Part shown: positions 33,323 to 43,598 of the stretch, in pieces | Layout of the letters: the number at the start of each line of letters is the position of its first letter | Numbering within the stretch: the stretch's first letter is position 1 | Assembly (NCBI RefSeq): GCF_035222275.1 | Contig: NC_085885.1 | Span: forward strand, 2,666,001 to 2,730,000 | DNA from: Podospora bellae-mahoneyi | Lineage: Eukaryota > Ascomycota > Sordariomycetes > Sordariales > Podosporaceae | Length of the DNA: 64,000 nucleotides | Reading direction: 5' to 3' | Notes under the pieces: model-generated | The model's database searches: none | Told to the model about the DNA's origin: nothing | Seen by the model: the letters and a program-made list of their open reading frames with translations, nothing else | Translations under genes and position numbers: made by a program

Positions 33323-35828
33323 ATGGCACAGTCAGCTCTCCTAGAGGTCCGGCAGATCCAAAATGACAAGCTCACGTCTGAGTATAGAGGCAAGCTCTCC
33401 AATCAGTTCGTCGATGAGTTGAAATGCTCTACGCTCTTTCAAGCCGATTGGTCCGAGCTCATCAGCGCCGCTCCCACTGCGCTCTCGTTGATGGGTTCTC
33501 TTTGGGTCGCAGCAGCAGACCCCATGGCCGAGAAGATTTCCATGGCCAAGTGCATGCCCACAGATGGTTTCCGATATATGACGAAGCGGGCTGAGCCAAC
33601 GCTCAGATCATGCCTGGTTGATGGTATTCAGACTCTGCCCCCCAAATTACGGAGATTGTACATTGCTAACCGCATGCAGTCTGCAACAACGGTGGACGAG
33701 CGGCCTTCACCAAAGCAGGTGCCAATATGGACGCACTGGAGATAAACAGCAGGCGTATCTGCGAGGAGCGGGTGAGTCGGTAGAATGATCTCGACGCTTG
33801 TCATCGGTGCTCATGATGACTACCTAGATTCCTATGGTGTTCAAGCGTCTTGGGCCCTGCACCAAGGGGGAAGAGGAGCTGGAGGACTTCCGCGATGCGC
33901 TTGACGCTTTCAACAAGGACGCAAAGCGATGCGCCGCTCTCGCCACCGAAACTCGCGAGGCATTCACAAAATGGGGCCTGATGGTCGGCGAGCTGAATGC
34001 CTGCACTGAAGCGGAATCCGGGAGAGCGTCGATTCAGAAGGACGCCATCAAGATTGACGAAGACGTGGCCAGGGTTCGGGCTCAATTCGAACGAATACAA
34101 GAGAAAACGGCGGTGGAGGAAGTAAAAGCGGCCGAAGTGGCTCTCAAGCGAGCCGAGAAACGTCTCGACACAGCTATCGACAAAATTCCCGGGCCGCTGG
34201 AGAACCTTGTGACAGGTATTGTAAATGGGTACGTCTCGGCGATCCCCACCATCGTCTCTGCCGCTATTCCGGCCATTATGGCCAGCGTGAGTCCGGTGGG
34301 TGCAATGACTTCGGCAATCTCCTCGGTGAAGCAAGGCGTCGGCGTTGTGTTTCCTGGCGGCCACGCGGGCGCAGTCCCAGAATCAGCAATCACAGCCCCC
34401 GCAGTGCTAAGAGACCCCTCATACGCGGCAGCAATCGCGATTCGCGACTTGGTCAATCACTACTATGAGTATCTTGGTGGCGATACTGGCGAATTTGATC
34501 AGTCGAAGTTTGTCGAGCATGAAGAGGCTGGGGCTCAGGGGATTCCCCAAGGAGTGTCATACTTTCTTGGGACCCTGGAAGGGCAGCAAGCCCAGCTGGA
34601 GTCCACAAATACTGCTGCCAACAAAAAAATGCAGGCTGTGTTCAGCACACTCATCAAAGTTGGTCGAATATGCCCAGGTCTTGCAGTTGAAACGCATCGT
34701 GCACTGACATTCCACAGGTGACCAAGGACATTCGGACGCACTTGAGGGAAGGCGAGAATGGCATGTCTGATGCAAGGTTACCGGCTGACAGCCTGCGGAA
34801 ATGGAAGAAGAGCGTCAAGAAAGCCCAGCAGGATGTCCTCCGCCTGAGCGTGGCTGGAAACACAGCTAGCTCTACCAATGTGCCGAATCCCTTTGCAAAC
34901 ATCAAAGTCAACCCAGCGGACACCTCAGCCCGTAAGACTTTTCTATCCGTACTCGCAATGCGTCCCATCCTGACCCAAAATCACAGAGACTGCCCAGCTC
35001 AACTCAGCCATGCAAGCAGTCCAGCTGGCTCAGTCAGCGGCCGACGCCAAGCAAGACGCATACGACAGTGCCCTGATAAAACAAGCCAGAACCGCAGCAA
35101 TGATGGTTGAGATCCAGCAAAAGCTCACTCGACTCCAGGCGCAGGGCCGAACACTCGAGGAGATCAAGTCGGTTCTCCGCAGCTGTATCTCAATCCTGGT
35201 CGACCTCACGGTGCAGATTGCCAAGATCGAACAGTTCTTCACCATGCTGAGCACGGTCATTGACGAGATCATCCTGGTGCGCGCTGCCGAGTTCACGACC
35301 GAGATGGGCAAGGCCGGCCGGCGTGCCAAGGTCAACGGGCGGCTCAAGGTCGATGATCTATCAAAGCAGACCATCTACGCCGCGACGCTACAGCTCAAGG
35401 GCTACTTCTCAGTCTTGCAAGACATCAGCTCCATGTACAACCGAGTTGACAAGCCCCATGTACGCGATGGTCTGGACCTTTGCAGCGAGCTGTCCAAGGG
35501 CGCGGCTCTTGGAAATGGCACAATGGAGATGCAAGATCGGTTGACCAGATACATGGAGGGGTCCGGTGCGGCCGTCGCCAGGATTCTGAAGGACAAACAG
35601 GAAGAGCTCACTCGTGGTCTTCGCAGGCGCATCGATCAGGCGGCAAAGACAGCGCTCGAAATTGAGACGGCCATTTCCTCCCATGGGCTTGTTGTGGATC
35701 AGGAAGCGAAGCATGCCATCCAGGCTGGTGCTGAGACGGCCAAAGAGGATGCGAAGAAGCAAATAGAGGCAGCCATGTGGGCGGGCGAGAGAGACAGCTC
35801 AGAAGAAATTGACGGAAATGACTGGTGA
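33323..35828 (+). CDS. 759-aa coiled-coil protein with one central hydrophobic segment
   Basis: Five exons join in frame: 33323-33623, 33680-33771, 33828-34658, 34718-34931 and 34987-35828 (introns 55-59 bp, with GCTAAC, CTGAC and CTAG-type ends). Residues about 145-250 are helical and charged (VRAQFERIQEKTAVEEVKAA). Residues about 255-297 are hydrophobic (LVTGIVNGYVSAIPTIVSAA then IPAIMASVSPVGAMTS), long enough for a helical hairpin. After about residue 360 the chain is again helical to the end. Helix - hydrophobic hairpin - helix is the plan of alpha-helical pore-forming proteins (ClyA, HBL, YaxA type), but no diagnostic motif was seen, so this is architecture only. It could also be a structural or membrane-tethering protein. 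Intact, with conserved-looking splicing. Confidence 0.75.
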
Positions 35829-36252
35829 TGGAAACAGCGTGAAGACATTTATGAATCGTACCTTACTGAAAAGTTCCATATCAAACTCGCTCGTGTCAGA
35901 GAGCTGGGAAGGAGGCCTCTGTGGGTAACTAGCAAGTCTTGGCCATGTTTAAATTGAATGAGTGGTGGCCGCCGGCAGAGGTGTGTTCCCATGGGAGGGT
36001 GTAGCGGTAAACCAGCACAGACTACCTAGTCAAAAGTTGGGCTTGCATGTCACAGAGGTCCACGTGGTGTCATCGCTAATCACAGGCCGCCAGTGGGGAG
36101 AATATGGGCCTCGGCATTTGGGTATCAATGGGACATGATTGGATTTGTTCTGTTACGTGCCCTGGCACTGGAACTCTGTCAAGGTCCCAATCTTCCTTCT
36201 TTTACCTTGGCTGCCTCTAGGCTGTACCCTATTTCTCCTCGACATTCTCGTC
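35829..36252. other. Intergenic, nothing recognised
   Basis: Between the 759-aa gene and the lectin gene, both on the plus strand. No supported feature. Confidence 0.4.
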
Positions 36253-36977
36253 ATGTCCGAACCCGAGCAAGACTACCTCCTCCCTGACGAATGGAACGGC
36301 CGCGTGGTCTACCTCTTCAGCGAATCCACAGGCAATGTCCTTGATCTCCATGGCGGTCTGTCCCCGCCCCAATCGCCTGAACAGCCCTTCAGGAACTGAC
36401 ATGTTACCTCAAAGGGCAATCTCACAACGGAAACAAAGTCCAAGGGTGGCAATACCTAGGTAGCAAGGCGCAGCAATGGCGATTGCAAAAAGTCGATTCA
36501 GGGCCTTTCGGGGCTTGGGTTCTTCACAATGTTGCGTCTGGGAGTATGTTACGTTCACCTCAGTACCTGGATTGGTGTTAAGGTTGCTAACGGCTGTCTC
36601 TTGAAGCTGTACTGGACCTCGACGGTGGTAGCCCAGATGACTGCACCAAAATAATGGGGTGGAAGTATTATGCTGGAAACGGAAATCAGGAATGGTTGAT
36701 CATTACCAAGAAGTATAACGACGGGTCACAGTGCATGTGAGTGACGGTTGAGAATTTCGGTGTGAGTTCGACTGACTGACAGAGGGAAAGACTCCAGAAC
36801 AGGAATTCTTTCACTGTGGCTGACATGTCGGAAGGAAAGCGGGATAATGGGTATGTCTTCAGTTAGTTTTCCAGTGATGGATCTGTTTTGACAAAGAAAA
36901 ATTGCAGAAACCCTGTTATTGGCTATCAGAGAGAGGCTTGGAATAAGAATCAGTTGTGGAGGATGAAGATTGCGTAG
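36253..36977 (+). CDS. Beta-trefoil (QxW)3 lectin, ricin-B type
   Basis: Start MSEPEQDYLLPDEWNGR at 36253. Three homologous repeats are visible: VYLFSESTGNVLDLHGG, then AQQWRLQ; VLHNVASGTVLDLDGGSP with NQEWLIITKK; and FTVADMSEGKRDNGNPVIGY with NQLWRMKIA before the stop. The repeated LDLxGG and Q-x-W motifs define the sugar-binding beta-trefoil. Introns at 36544-36606 (donor GTATGT, branch GCTAAC) and about 36863-36905 splice in phase. The join after exon 1 and the one near 36735 do not give clean phases, so the exact protein is uncertain. There is no signal peptide, so the product is probably cytosolic, as for many fungal fruiting-body-type lectins. No enzymatic domain is attached. Confidence 0.65.
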
Positions 36978-37215
36978 AACGCCGCGGGGTGTGACATACC
37001 TACAAGGGAAACGCGTGGACGAGAATACGCCATCAATGGCCAAGAAGCCGCCGGAAGAAAGAGCAGGGAAGAAGAGGACGACAGGCATATGCTGAAAGGG
37101 AAACAGGCAGGCTCACTTCTTGAGTCATTGCCCCAGAGCAATTCTCCATCACATCATGGTCTAGCTTTTACTGATCATCTCTAGAACCTTTCATCCCTGA
37201 ACCCCCCTCCCCAAC

Positions 37216-38975
37216 TCACATTCCCCAATCCCTCAAAATCCTGCAAACCAGCGCAGTAGTCCACCCCCTACTGCCAATCCTCTGCTTCTGCACTCGTCCA
37301 TAAGAACAAAAATCCCCCGCCGGCCACCCCCCATCCCCCTCCTGCATCCCCAACAAACTCTCCAAATCCCTCTGCACAAACCCCCTCCCCAGCCCCAAAA
37401 GCTGCCAAGCCCTCACCCTCATCGCCAAAGCAAGCGCATTCATAGGCACATTCAACCTCTCCCTCAACGCAGCTTCCAGCTCCCCCTTCAACTCCCCACA
37501 GAACCTCGGCGAGGAGTCCCTGCACTCATCACACAACATGGCCAGGTAGTACAAGAAAGTCTCTGGGTGGGGGTAGAACCTATTCCCATAAACATTCGCC
37601 CGGTACCGAAGGCAATCCGCCACCAATTTTTTGGAGGGTTCGATCCTCTCGTCGGTGACGTCAAGACTGGGGAGGTCAGGGATTTGGCCTGATGAGAAGA
37701 ATTTGTTCAGACAGCGGAGGACAGAGACGCAGACTTCTGGGCTTACGCGGCCGTGGCGGTCGGGGGAGAAGTACGTCTCGAAGTGACCGTCCTTGTTGCG
37801 AATGGCGAACATCGCTTCTGCGATTAGAGATGGGGGCGAGAGGAGGTGGTAGTTGGGGTGGGAAGGGGTGATGGTGAGGTAGGCGATGGAGGTGGTTTCA
37901 ATGTCAGGAGGGAAGGTGGTTGTTGTTAGGATGGGGGAGGAGTGGGTGAAGTAATTCCAGAGGGTGGGTTTGACTTCGAGTTGGTGCAAAGAAGGGTTAG
38001 GCGAGGATGGAGGGGATGTGGATGAGGATGGGGGCGAAGGGGCGGGTGAGGGCGAGCAGGAAGCATCGGATATGGGGGTGGGGCTTGTGGTGTCCATCAT
38101 GTCTGCCTCTTCTTGGCCCCTGGTAATAATACCATCTGGCCAGGTAAGGTACACAATGTCCTCCATGCCGGTCAGTCCCCAGATCATGAGCTGGGCAAAG
38201 TTGTCTTTCAAGACGATATCGTCCTTTCCCGGCATCGAGATGACAGAGTCAAGCTTGCCAGCGTGCATGTGCAGGAAACGCTCAGCACGGAGAGAGGCGT
38301 CGTCCAGGAGTAGGTTCCTGACAATGTTGAAAGCTCGGGTTCTCTGGTCTGGGTCTACAATCTCTCCACGTAAACCCAACAGTCGTCCAGCACAGATGTT
38401 CTCGGACTTGTCATCCAGGTACAAGGTGGTGGATGGGTTACAGCCCGTCTCTTGAATGACATGGCGATAGAAGGAAAGATCTGGCTTTCGCATGCCGGCG
38501 TCGAAGGAGGTGAATATCCTGTCAAAGACGGGCCATGGGAAGGAAGGAAGCGCTTGGACGATGTCCATGTGTTCCTTGGCGATGTTGGACATGGCGTAGA
38601 TTTTGAGCGGGCGGGCTCCCTGTGCCTTGGCTGCGGCAAGCTCATGGATCAAAGCCAATGCTTCCTTGTTGACTCGCAAGGTTGACTGGGCTTGGTGTAG
38701 AGCTAGCTGAACAAGTGACGGGTCGTTACCAAGATCCATCCCAAGTTTCTAGAGAATAACAAGTTGGTAAGAACAGGTCAAAGGGCTGAAAGGGGGGCAT
38801 GTACCGTGTACGCCTCATCAGTCGACATGCTGCCTTTCTCCAAGTCATGCCAGGTCGCGGTGTGCATCATAAGGTGGATCATCTTCCGAGGAAGGGCAGT
38901 AACAGCTGAAGAGTCCCAGTCGAAGAGGACATCGCCAATGTCGAAGATGACAGTGTCGTAGGTGTTGGGTGCCAT
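37216..38975 (-). CDS. HAD / class II terpene cyclase fusion (drimanyl-diphosphate-synthase-like)
   Basis: Exons 38975-38805 and 38748-37216 (57-bp intron, donor GTACAT, CTCTAG acceptor) give 567 aa. An ATG 6 bp upstream would add two residues. The N-terminal third is a HAD fold: FDIGDVLFDWD (motif I, Asp12), IYAMSN (motif II), RKPDLSFY (motif III) and LYLDDKSENICAGR (motif IV). After a Ser/Pro linker (about 275-310) come D339-I-E-T-T343, which matches the DxDTT-type proton donor of class II terpene cyclases, and near the end a QW-type motif (MQEGDGGWPAG, 525-535). This order matches fungal AstC-type and bacterial drimenol-type cyclases that protonate and fold farnesyl diphosphate into a drimane. 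The second Asp of DxDTT is Glu. No P450 or other pathway genes are adjacent. Confidence 0.8.
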
Positions 38976-38981
38976 CTTCAT

Positions 38982-40088
38982 CTCCAGCGGTGATTAGAAA
39001 GGTTAAGGAAAGAGTATGGAAAGCTCAAGACAGGCGTCTCTTCAAGTAGGTCAAGGGGAGTGTTTAAAAGCGGAAAAGATGCAAGCAGACTGGCGGAATC
39101 CGAACTTGGCGGAATCCTAACCCCTGGGATGGCAAGCTAGGACATATCTGAACACACATAAGTACTCGTTGTGCCTACCAGACCGATTGACGACTAGAGG
39201 CTATGCTCTACACCGCCATGCCAGTCAATCATGTAGGTCCAGCGATCGTGGGCAGGTATCTTCCATCATGATGACCGAAAATTCGAGTCCGAGCTGTCTT
39301 GATCCAGGATGCGATACAAAGTTGGCATTGCACTGGTGACACGGCAGAGACAATCCGACCCGTCGGTCTGGTATAAGACTGGCAACATCGGCCGGAGCCT
39401 CCGGTCCGGAGGGTGGGAATGGCTACACTGGCTGAGCCTAGGCAATGATAAAGGGTTTAGCTTGATATCCTGTGGGCGTCAAATCAGACAATGCTAGGTA
39501 GGTAGGTACCTGGTCTAAAAGTCAACGCTGTGGGATGCCAATGCTACCACAAAGACCTAGTGCCGATGAACCATGCATGTAGGCTAGGCTTGCTTGCGAT
39601 GGTGTAGTAAGATAGCACAAGAAAAGTCCGAGGAAGCAAACTAGATAGGAGAACGAAACATGCTGAGCTTCCGCATATATTGGCATTTTCACTGTTACAC
39701 GGACCCAACGGGCTGACAGGGCGCATGCCAAGGGCTCGTCGCAACCTACCATCCATGATATATACACCTGAGACTGCGTGGTCCTGCTTGCTCAAAAAAG
39801 CAAAACTCTCAAGCCAGGTAAGATGATCTGATGGTGCTGACGCGTCAGCCGGGATTTCATGGACAAGTAGGAAGAAGAAATATCTCAGATGTCGAAGGTG
39901 GTTGGCGATAACACAGCAGTTGCATGGCTGTATGAAAAGTACCTACATCTTATGTACCCAAGGTCACGGTGAAACAAGCAGATTGCCACTACTAAGTCTG
40001 GTGTGATTAGGAAGGCACAAGTGGAGAAAATAAGCGACGTCATGGCCACATTTGTGGCAGAAAAGAGAAAATATTGAGAAAGCAGGAA
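38982..40088. other. Intergenic, nothing recognised
   Basis: Upstream of the terpene-cyclase gene and up to the solo LTR. Only short frames; no supported gene. Confidence 0.4.
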
Positions 40089-40093
40089 CCCCT

Positions 40094-40522
40094 TGTTACA
40101 ACCTGCTAAGACATGTCAGCGTTGTGAGCACGTGACTACGGTTGGTTACGACACCACGGCAAGATATGAGGTCAGGAGTAACCACAAGACAATTGACCAC
40201 AGGGCAATGACATCAAGACAAATAGCACAGGACCTACGGGCAGGAGGACACTGGATAACCAGGTGGTAATGGCACCTGGGATGGCAACAGGCCGAGGCCC
40301 GTTGCTTAAGAAGTATTTAGGAGCAGCGAGTCTACCCTCGCTACTCACACCGGTCTCTACCTAGACAGCTTTCAATCTAAGTCTTTATCCGATTCTCAGA
40401 GAGAGAGGCATCAATCCTTACGCCACCCTTATTGCCCAGTGCACCCTAACTTTCTGCCAACATAAGCCCTGCACCAACAGAACCTTACCCTAACGCACCA
40501 GAGTAAGAGTCTGGGCGTAACA
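40094..40522. mobile_element. Solo LTR of an LTR retrotransposon, 429 bp
   Basis: The ends are TGTTAC and GTAACA, a perfect inverted hexamer beginning TG and ending CA. Direct copies of CCCCT flank it at 40089-40093 and 40523-40527, the 5-bp target duplication expected for an LTR element. No internal coding region is present, so it is the product of recombination between two LTRs. A TATA-like stretch lies near 40312-40318. Ty3 and Copia families cannot be told apart from this. The perfect duplication suggests a fairly young insertion or excision event. Confidence 0.85.
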
Positions 40523-40527
40523 CCCCT

Positions 40528-41332
40528 CAGCATGAGGATATGGAACGCCCGTTCCTGACCTGCAGCAACCCAATTACGCCATGCCATGACATTTTTTCAT
40601 CCAGGTCAGGGCTGCAAATTCTCTGCTCCCATATGTACCAGCAGAACAACCATCGCGTTCACGTCTTCGGGATCCCAACCCTTCTAACTTCCACAGTAGC
40701 CGACTTCACTTTCTGATGCTTTGCCTTACTTGGTAGGCATCACATTTGAATTCAGGCCCGTGTGTCCATGATGATTGGAAAGGGATTTGATGAGAAAGTT
40801 TCCTATAACCTCCTTACCATGTACTCTACTGTGATGGGACACTGCTCTCATATTTTGCTAGCAAGTGGTTCCTCTGTTGCATGCTACCAAGTGGTTTATC
40901 CAGATATCCACCGCGTTTCCAGCCGCACCACCAAGCCTTGGTTCGCGGAATTATTGCGCCTCCGACAATGACAGGTGATGTTTTGAGTCTAGCGCCTATC
41001 ACACCAGCGTCAAATATCCTGTTGTGAGCTCAAGTGGGCTTTCGTTCTTTGTTGTATGCTGACGAGTTTCCCCGCCCCCTCAGAGATTGTAGGTCTGCGT
41101 CGACTCACGCCACCGCGTGTCAGCTCGCGCCTTTCTTTCCGCTATCCAATCAGGAGCCGTCCGGTAGCCCATGACATAGGCACGATTTATCAACCATCTA
41201 TTTCGGTCGGCAGCCTGATGTGAACAAAGATGTCGGGTGTTGTACAAGGCCTACAAAATCTGCTGGAAGGTCAGATGAGCGACACCACCAAGAGGCTGCA
41301 GCATACACCTTGATCTCGTCCAACCTATCAAT
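40528..41332. other. Intergenic, upstream of the cupredoxin gene
   Basis: No gene seen; the region includes the promoter of the cupredoxin gene. Confidence 0.4.
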
Positions 41333-42097
41333 ATGAAACTCAGCAGCATCTTCAGCCTGGCGGGACTTGTTTCCCAGACCACCGCCATAACCTGGAACGT
41401 CTCCGTCGGCAAGAATGGCCTCACCTTTGAGCCCAACGAAATCCGAGCCGGAGCTGGCGATATTATTCAGTTCATCTTCTGGCCCAGAAACCACAGCGTG
41501 GTAGCGGGAGAGTTCACCAGGCCCTGTATTCCTCGTCTCACTGGCGGCTTTTGGTCAGGTTTCTTCCCCACTGCGGTAGATACCATCAATGTAAGCTCCC
41601 GTTTCGATTCTACCCTCCGATATTAGTAACTAACCGTTTTTCTCCAGTCCCAACTCTTCCGCATCCAAATCAACAGCTCGGAACCATTCGTCTTTTACTG
41701 TTCTCAAAACAACGGCCAGCACTGCAAGAACGGCATGTTCGGCATCATCAACCCCGGCGTGACAGGCATCACCACTCTCTCCAGCTACCGAAACCTCGCC
41801 GCGGGGGCAGGCAACGCCACTTCGCCAAGGGTCCCTTCCTTTGGGGGCCAGATTGGGGAGAATCCCAACACTTCTGTGCCGCCGAGCTCATCGACCTCGA
41901 CTTCCTCTGCGGCGACAAGCACTCTTTTGACTAGCACGAGCACCATCACGAGCGGCACTGTGACTTCTGCTACGACTATCACCTCCACTAGCACTGGCAG
42001 CAGCACGTCAACGAGGACTGGAAATGCGGCTGCCAGGACGGGTGCACCTGTTGCGGCGCTGGTAGTTGCTGGAGCTGCAGCTATGTTCTTTGTTTGA
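41333..42097 (+). CDS. Secreted GPI-type cupredoxin, Ser/Thr-rich
   Basis: Exons 41333-41590 and 41648-42097 (57-bp intron, donor GTAAGC, branch ACTAAC, CAG) give 235 aa. A signal peptide (MKLSSIFSLAGLVSQTTA) is followed by a plastocyanin-like domain: WNVSVGKNGLTFEPNEIRA, then the ligand regions RNHSVVAG (His) and VFYCSQNNGQHCKNGMFG (Cys, His, Met), which could complete a type 1 copper site. From about residue 150 the chain is Ser/Thr-rich, a likely O-glycosylated stalk. The end is hydrophobic (PVAALVVAGAAAMFFV), typical of a GPI attachment signal. Expected at the cell wall or plasma membrane. Such extracellular Ser-rich cupredoxins are common in fungi; the substrate is unknown. Confidence 0.9.
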
Positions 42098-42363
42098 GTC
42101 AGGTGTGATGATTGTGGCGATTGCGTGATGCTTGGGGGGTGTCCGGATGGGGCTATGCCGCGGTTCGGACATAAGTTCAAGTTCTTTGTTTGGACGTTTT
42201 GTTGTTGTGGTTATTATTGTCAGCTTGGGCGGTTTACCCCTGAAACATTATTCAGGGGCACTATTTTGTATGCAACTGCATCAATATGAATCTTGTGTCT
42301 TCTTTCGGACACAGCCATCCAACTACCAACATCCATATTGCCTGCCAGACTTTAACAAATCTC

Positions 42364-43311
42364 TCAAGTCTCACCCAACTGTCCCGGCCCCTTCAGCACA
42401 GCATCCCACGGAAAATCCTCCGCATCAAAAGCCTCAAACCCATGACAAACCGAGTTCCCCAACCCTGTCTTCCCATCCAGCAGTATCGGGTCATCCCTCT
42501 TTCCGATCAACCTCTGCGCCAACCACCTTTTTGGATCCAAGCTGAATTTCATGACAGGCTTAACCTCGACCTTCATCCAAAACGGCTCTCCCGGCCTCGG
42601 CAGGGTCAGCAAAACCACCCCCCGAAACGAGCGGAATATCCCCCCTTTGCTAACAGGGTTCTCAGCCATATCCCACGCTACCGAATTCGCGCCCTCGTCA
42701 TGGTCGTCGTCTTGAGCTAGATATCCGTGCAGCTCTGCCTGGCCTTCTTCCATCTTGGTCGTTTCCTTGGCCCAGCGGGGTGTGACGCCGACGGAAGGGC
42801 CGAGGCCAAAGGGGGTGTCGAATAGGGTCAAGGGAGCGGCGATTTCAAAGGTGTTGGAGTTTGTTCTTGCTTGTGGGGGGCCGATGATGGAGACGGGGGC
42901 GAAGTTGGAGATGATGGGGTCGTAGCTTGGGGAGGCTGAGGGGAGGGATGGTTTGGATGGGGAGGTGGTGTGGGTGAAGGTGAGGGTTATTTCTGCCGAG
43001 GAGAAGCGGGAGGTGGAGGCGGTGGGGAAACGGAAGGTGAAGTCTAGGGCTAGGAGGCAGGAGGGGAGGGAGTGATAGGTGCCGTATTGGACGTGGCGGA
43101 GGTAGGCGGTGTAGGAACTGGGGGAGAGGGAGGAGTGAGTTGCTAGGGGGCGGTTGATGCGGGAGTTGTTTGTAATCGCGAGGGTTGGGGGAACAGAAGG
43201 GTCAGGAATAAGGGGGGAGGTAATGGCCCAGGGGGAGGTGGAGATCTCTTCTTGTTTGGGGGTTTGGGAGTCATGGTCGAGGTCGTGAGGGGAGGAGTCT
43301 GGAGAGGCCAT
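42364..43311 (-). CDS. Unknown 315-aa fungal protein
   Basis: Intronless frame starting MASPDSSPHDLDHDSQTPKQ. The N-terminal 45 residues are acidic and disordered. From about residue 70 the sequence is globular with strand-like segments (CLLALDFTFRFPTASTSRFS, AEITLTFTHTT) and later FRGVVLLTLPRPGEPFWMKV and MKFSLDPKRWLAQRLIGKRD, which suggests a beta-rich fold. The C-terminus is DFPWDAVLKGPGQL. I do not recognise the family. It is convergent with the cupredoxin gene (266 bp between stops) and divergent from the CHAT gene (288 bp), so one intergenic region probably drives both. Confidence 0.65.
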   Translation of the reverse strand: MASPDSSPHDLDHDSQTPKQEEISTSPWAITSPLIPDPSVPPTLAITNNSRINRPLATHSSLSPSSYTAYLRHVQYGTYHSLPSCLLALDFTFRFPTASTSRFSSAEITLTFTHTTSPSKPSLPSASPSYDPIISNFAPVSIIGPPQARTNSNTFEIAAPLTLFDTPFGLGPSVGVTPRWAKETTKMEEGQAELHGYLAQDDDHDEGANSVAWDMAENPVSKGGIFRSFRGVVLLTLPRPGEPFWMKVEVKPVMKFSLDPKRWLAQRLIGKRDDPILLDGKTGLGNSVCHGFEAFDAEDFPWDAVLKGPGQLGET

Positions 43312-43598
43312 GTTGAGGGAGGGGCAAGCGGGGGTGTACTTTTGGGAGAAAGTCGTGGCCGAGATGCTCTTGTGGCGGGTTAATGTCGAGGTAGGTGTTG
43401 TGGCGATTGGGATGAGTTATGAAGCATGAATGCTCAGAGTGAAAATAATATGCGGTGATATGCAATAGATAGAAGGAAGGTGCGAGGTTCGCGGCTGCCT
43501 CAGTTGTGGTGCGGCTGAGGGTGTGCCCGTGATATCCCCGCACTGCCATTTTGTGTTACATTTCTTCACTCTTCCATGCAACAAGATAACTCAACTAA

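Noticed and set aside
39280-39310. tRNA-like T-arm sequence (TTCGAGTCC)
   Set aside because: No matching acceptor, D or anticodon arms at proper distances.
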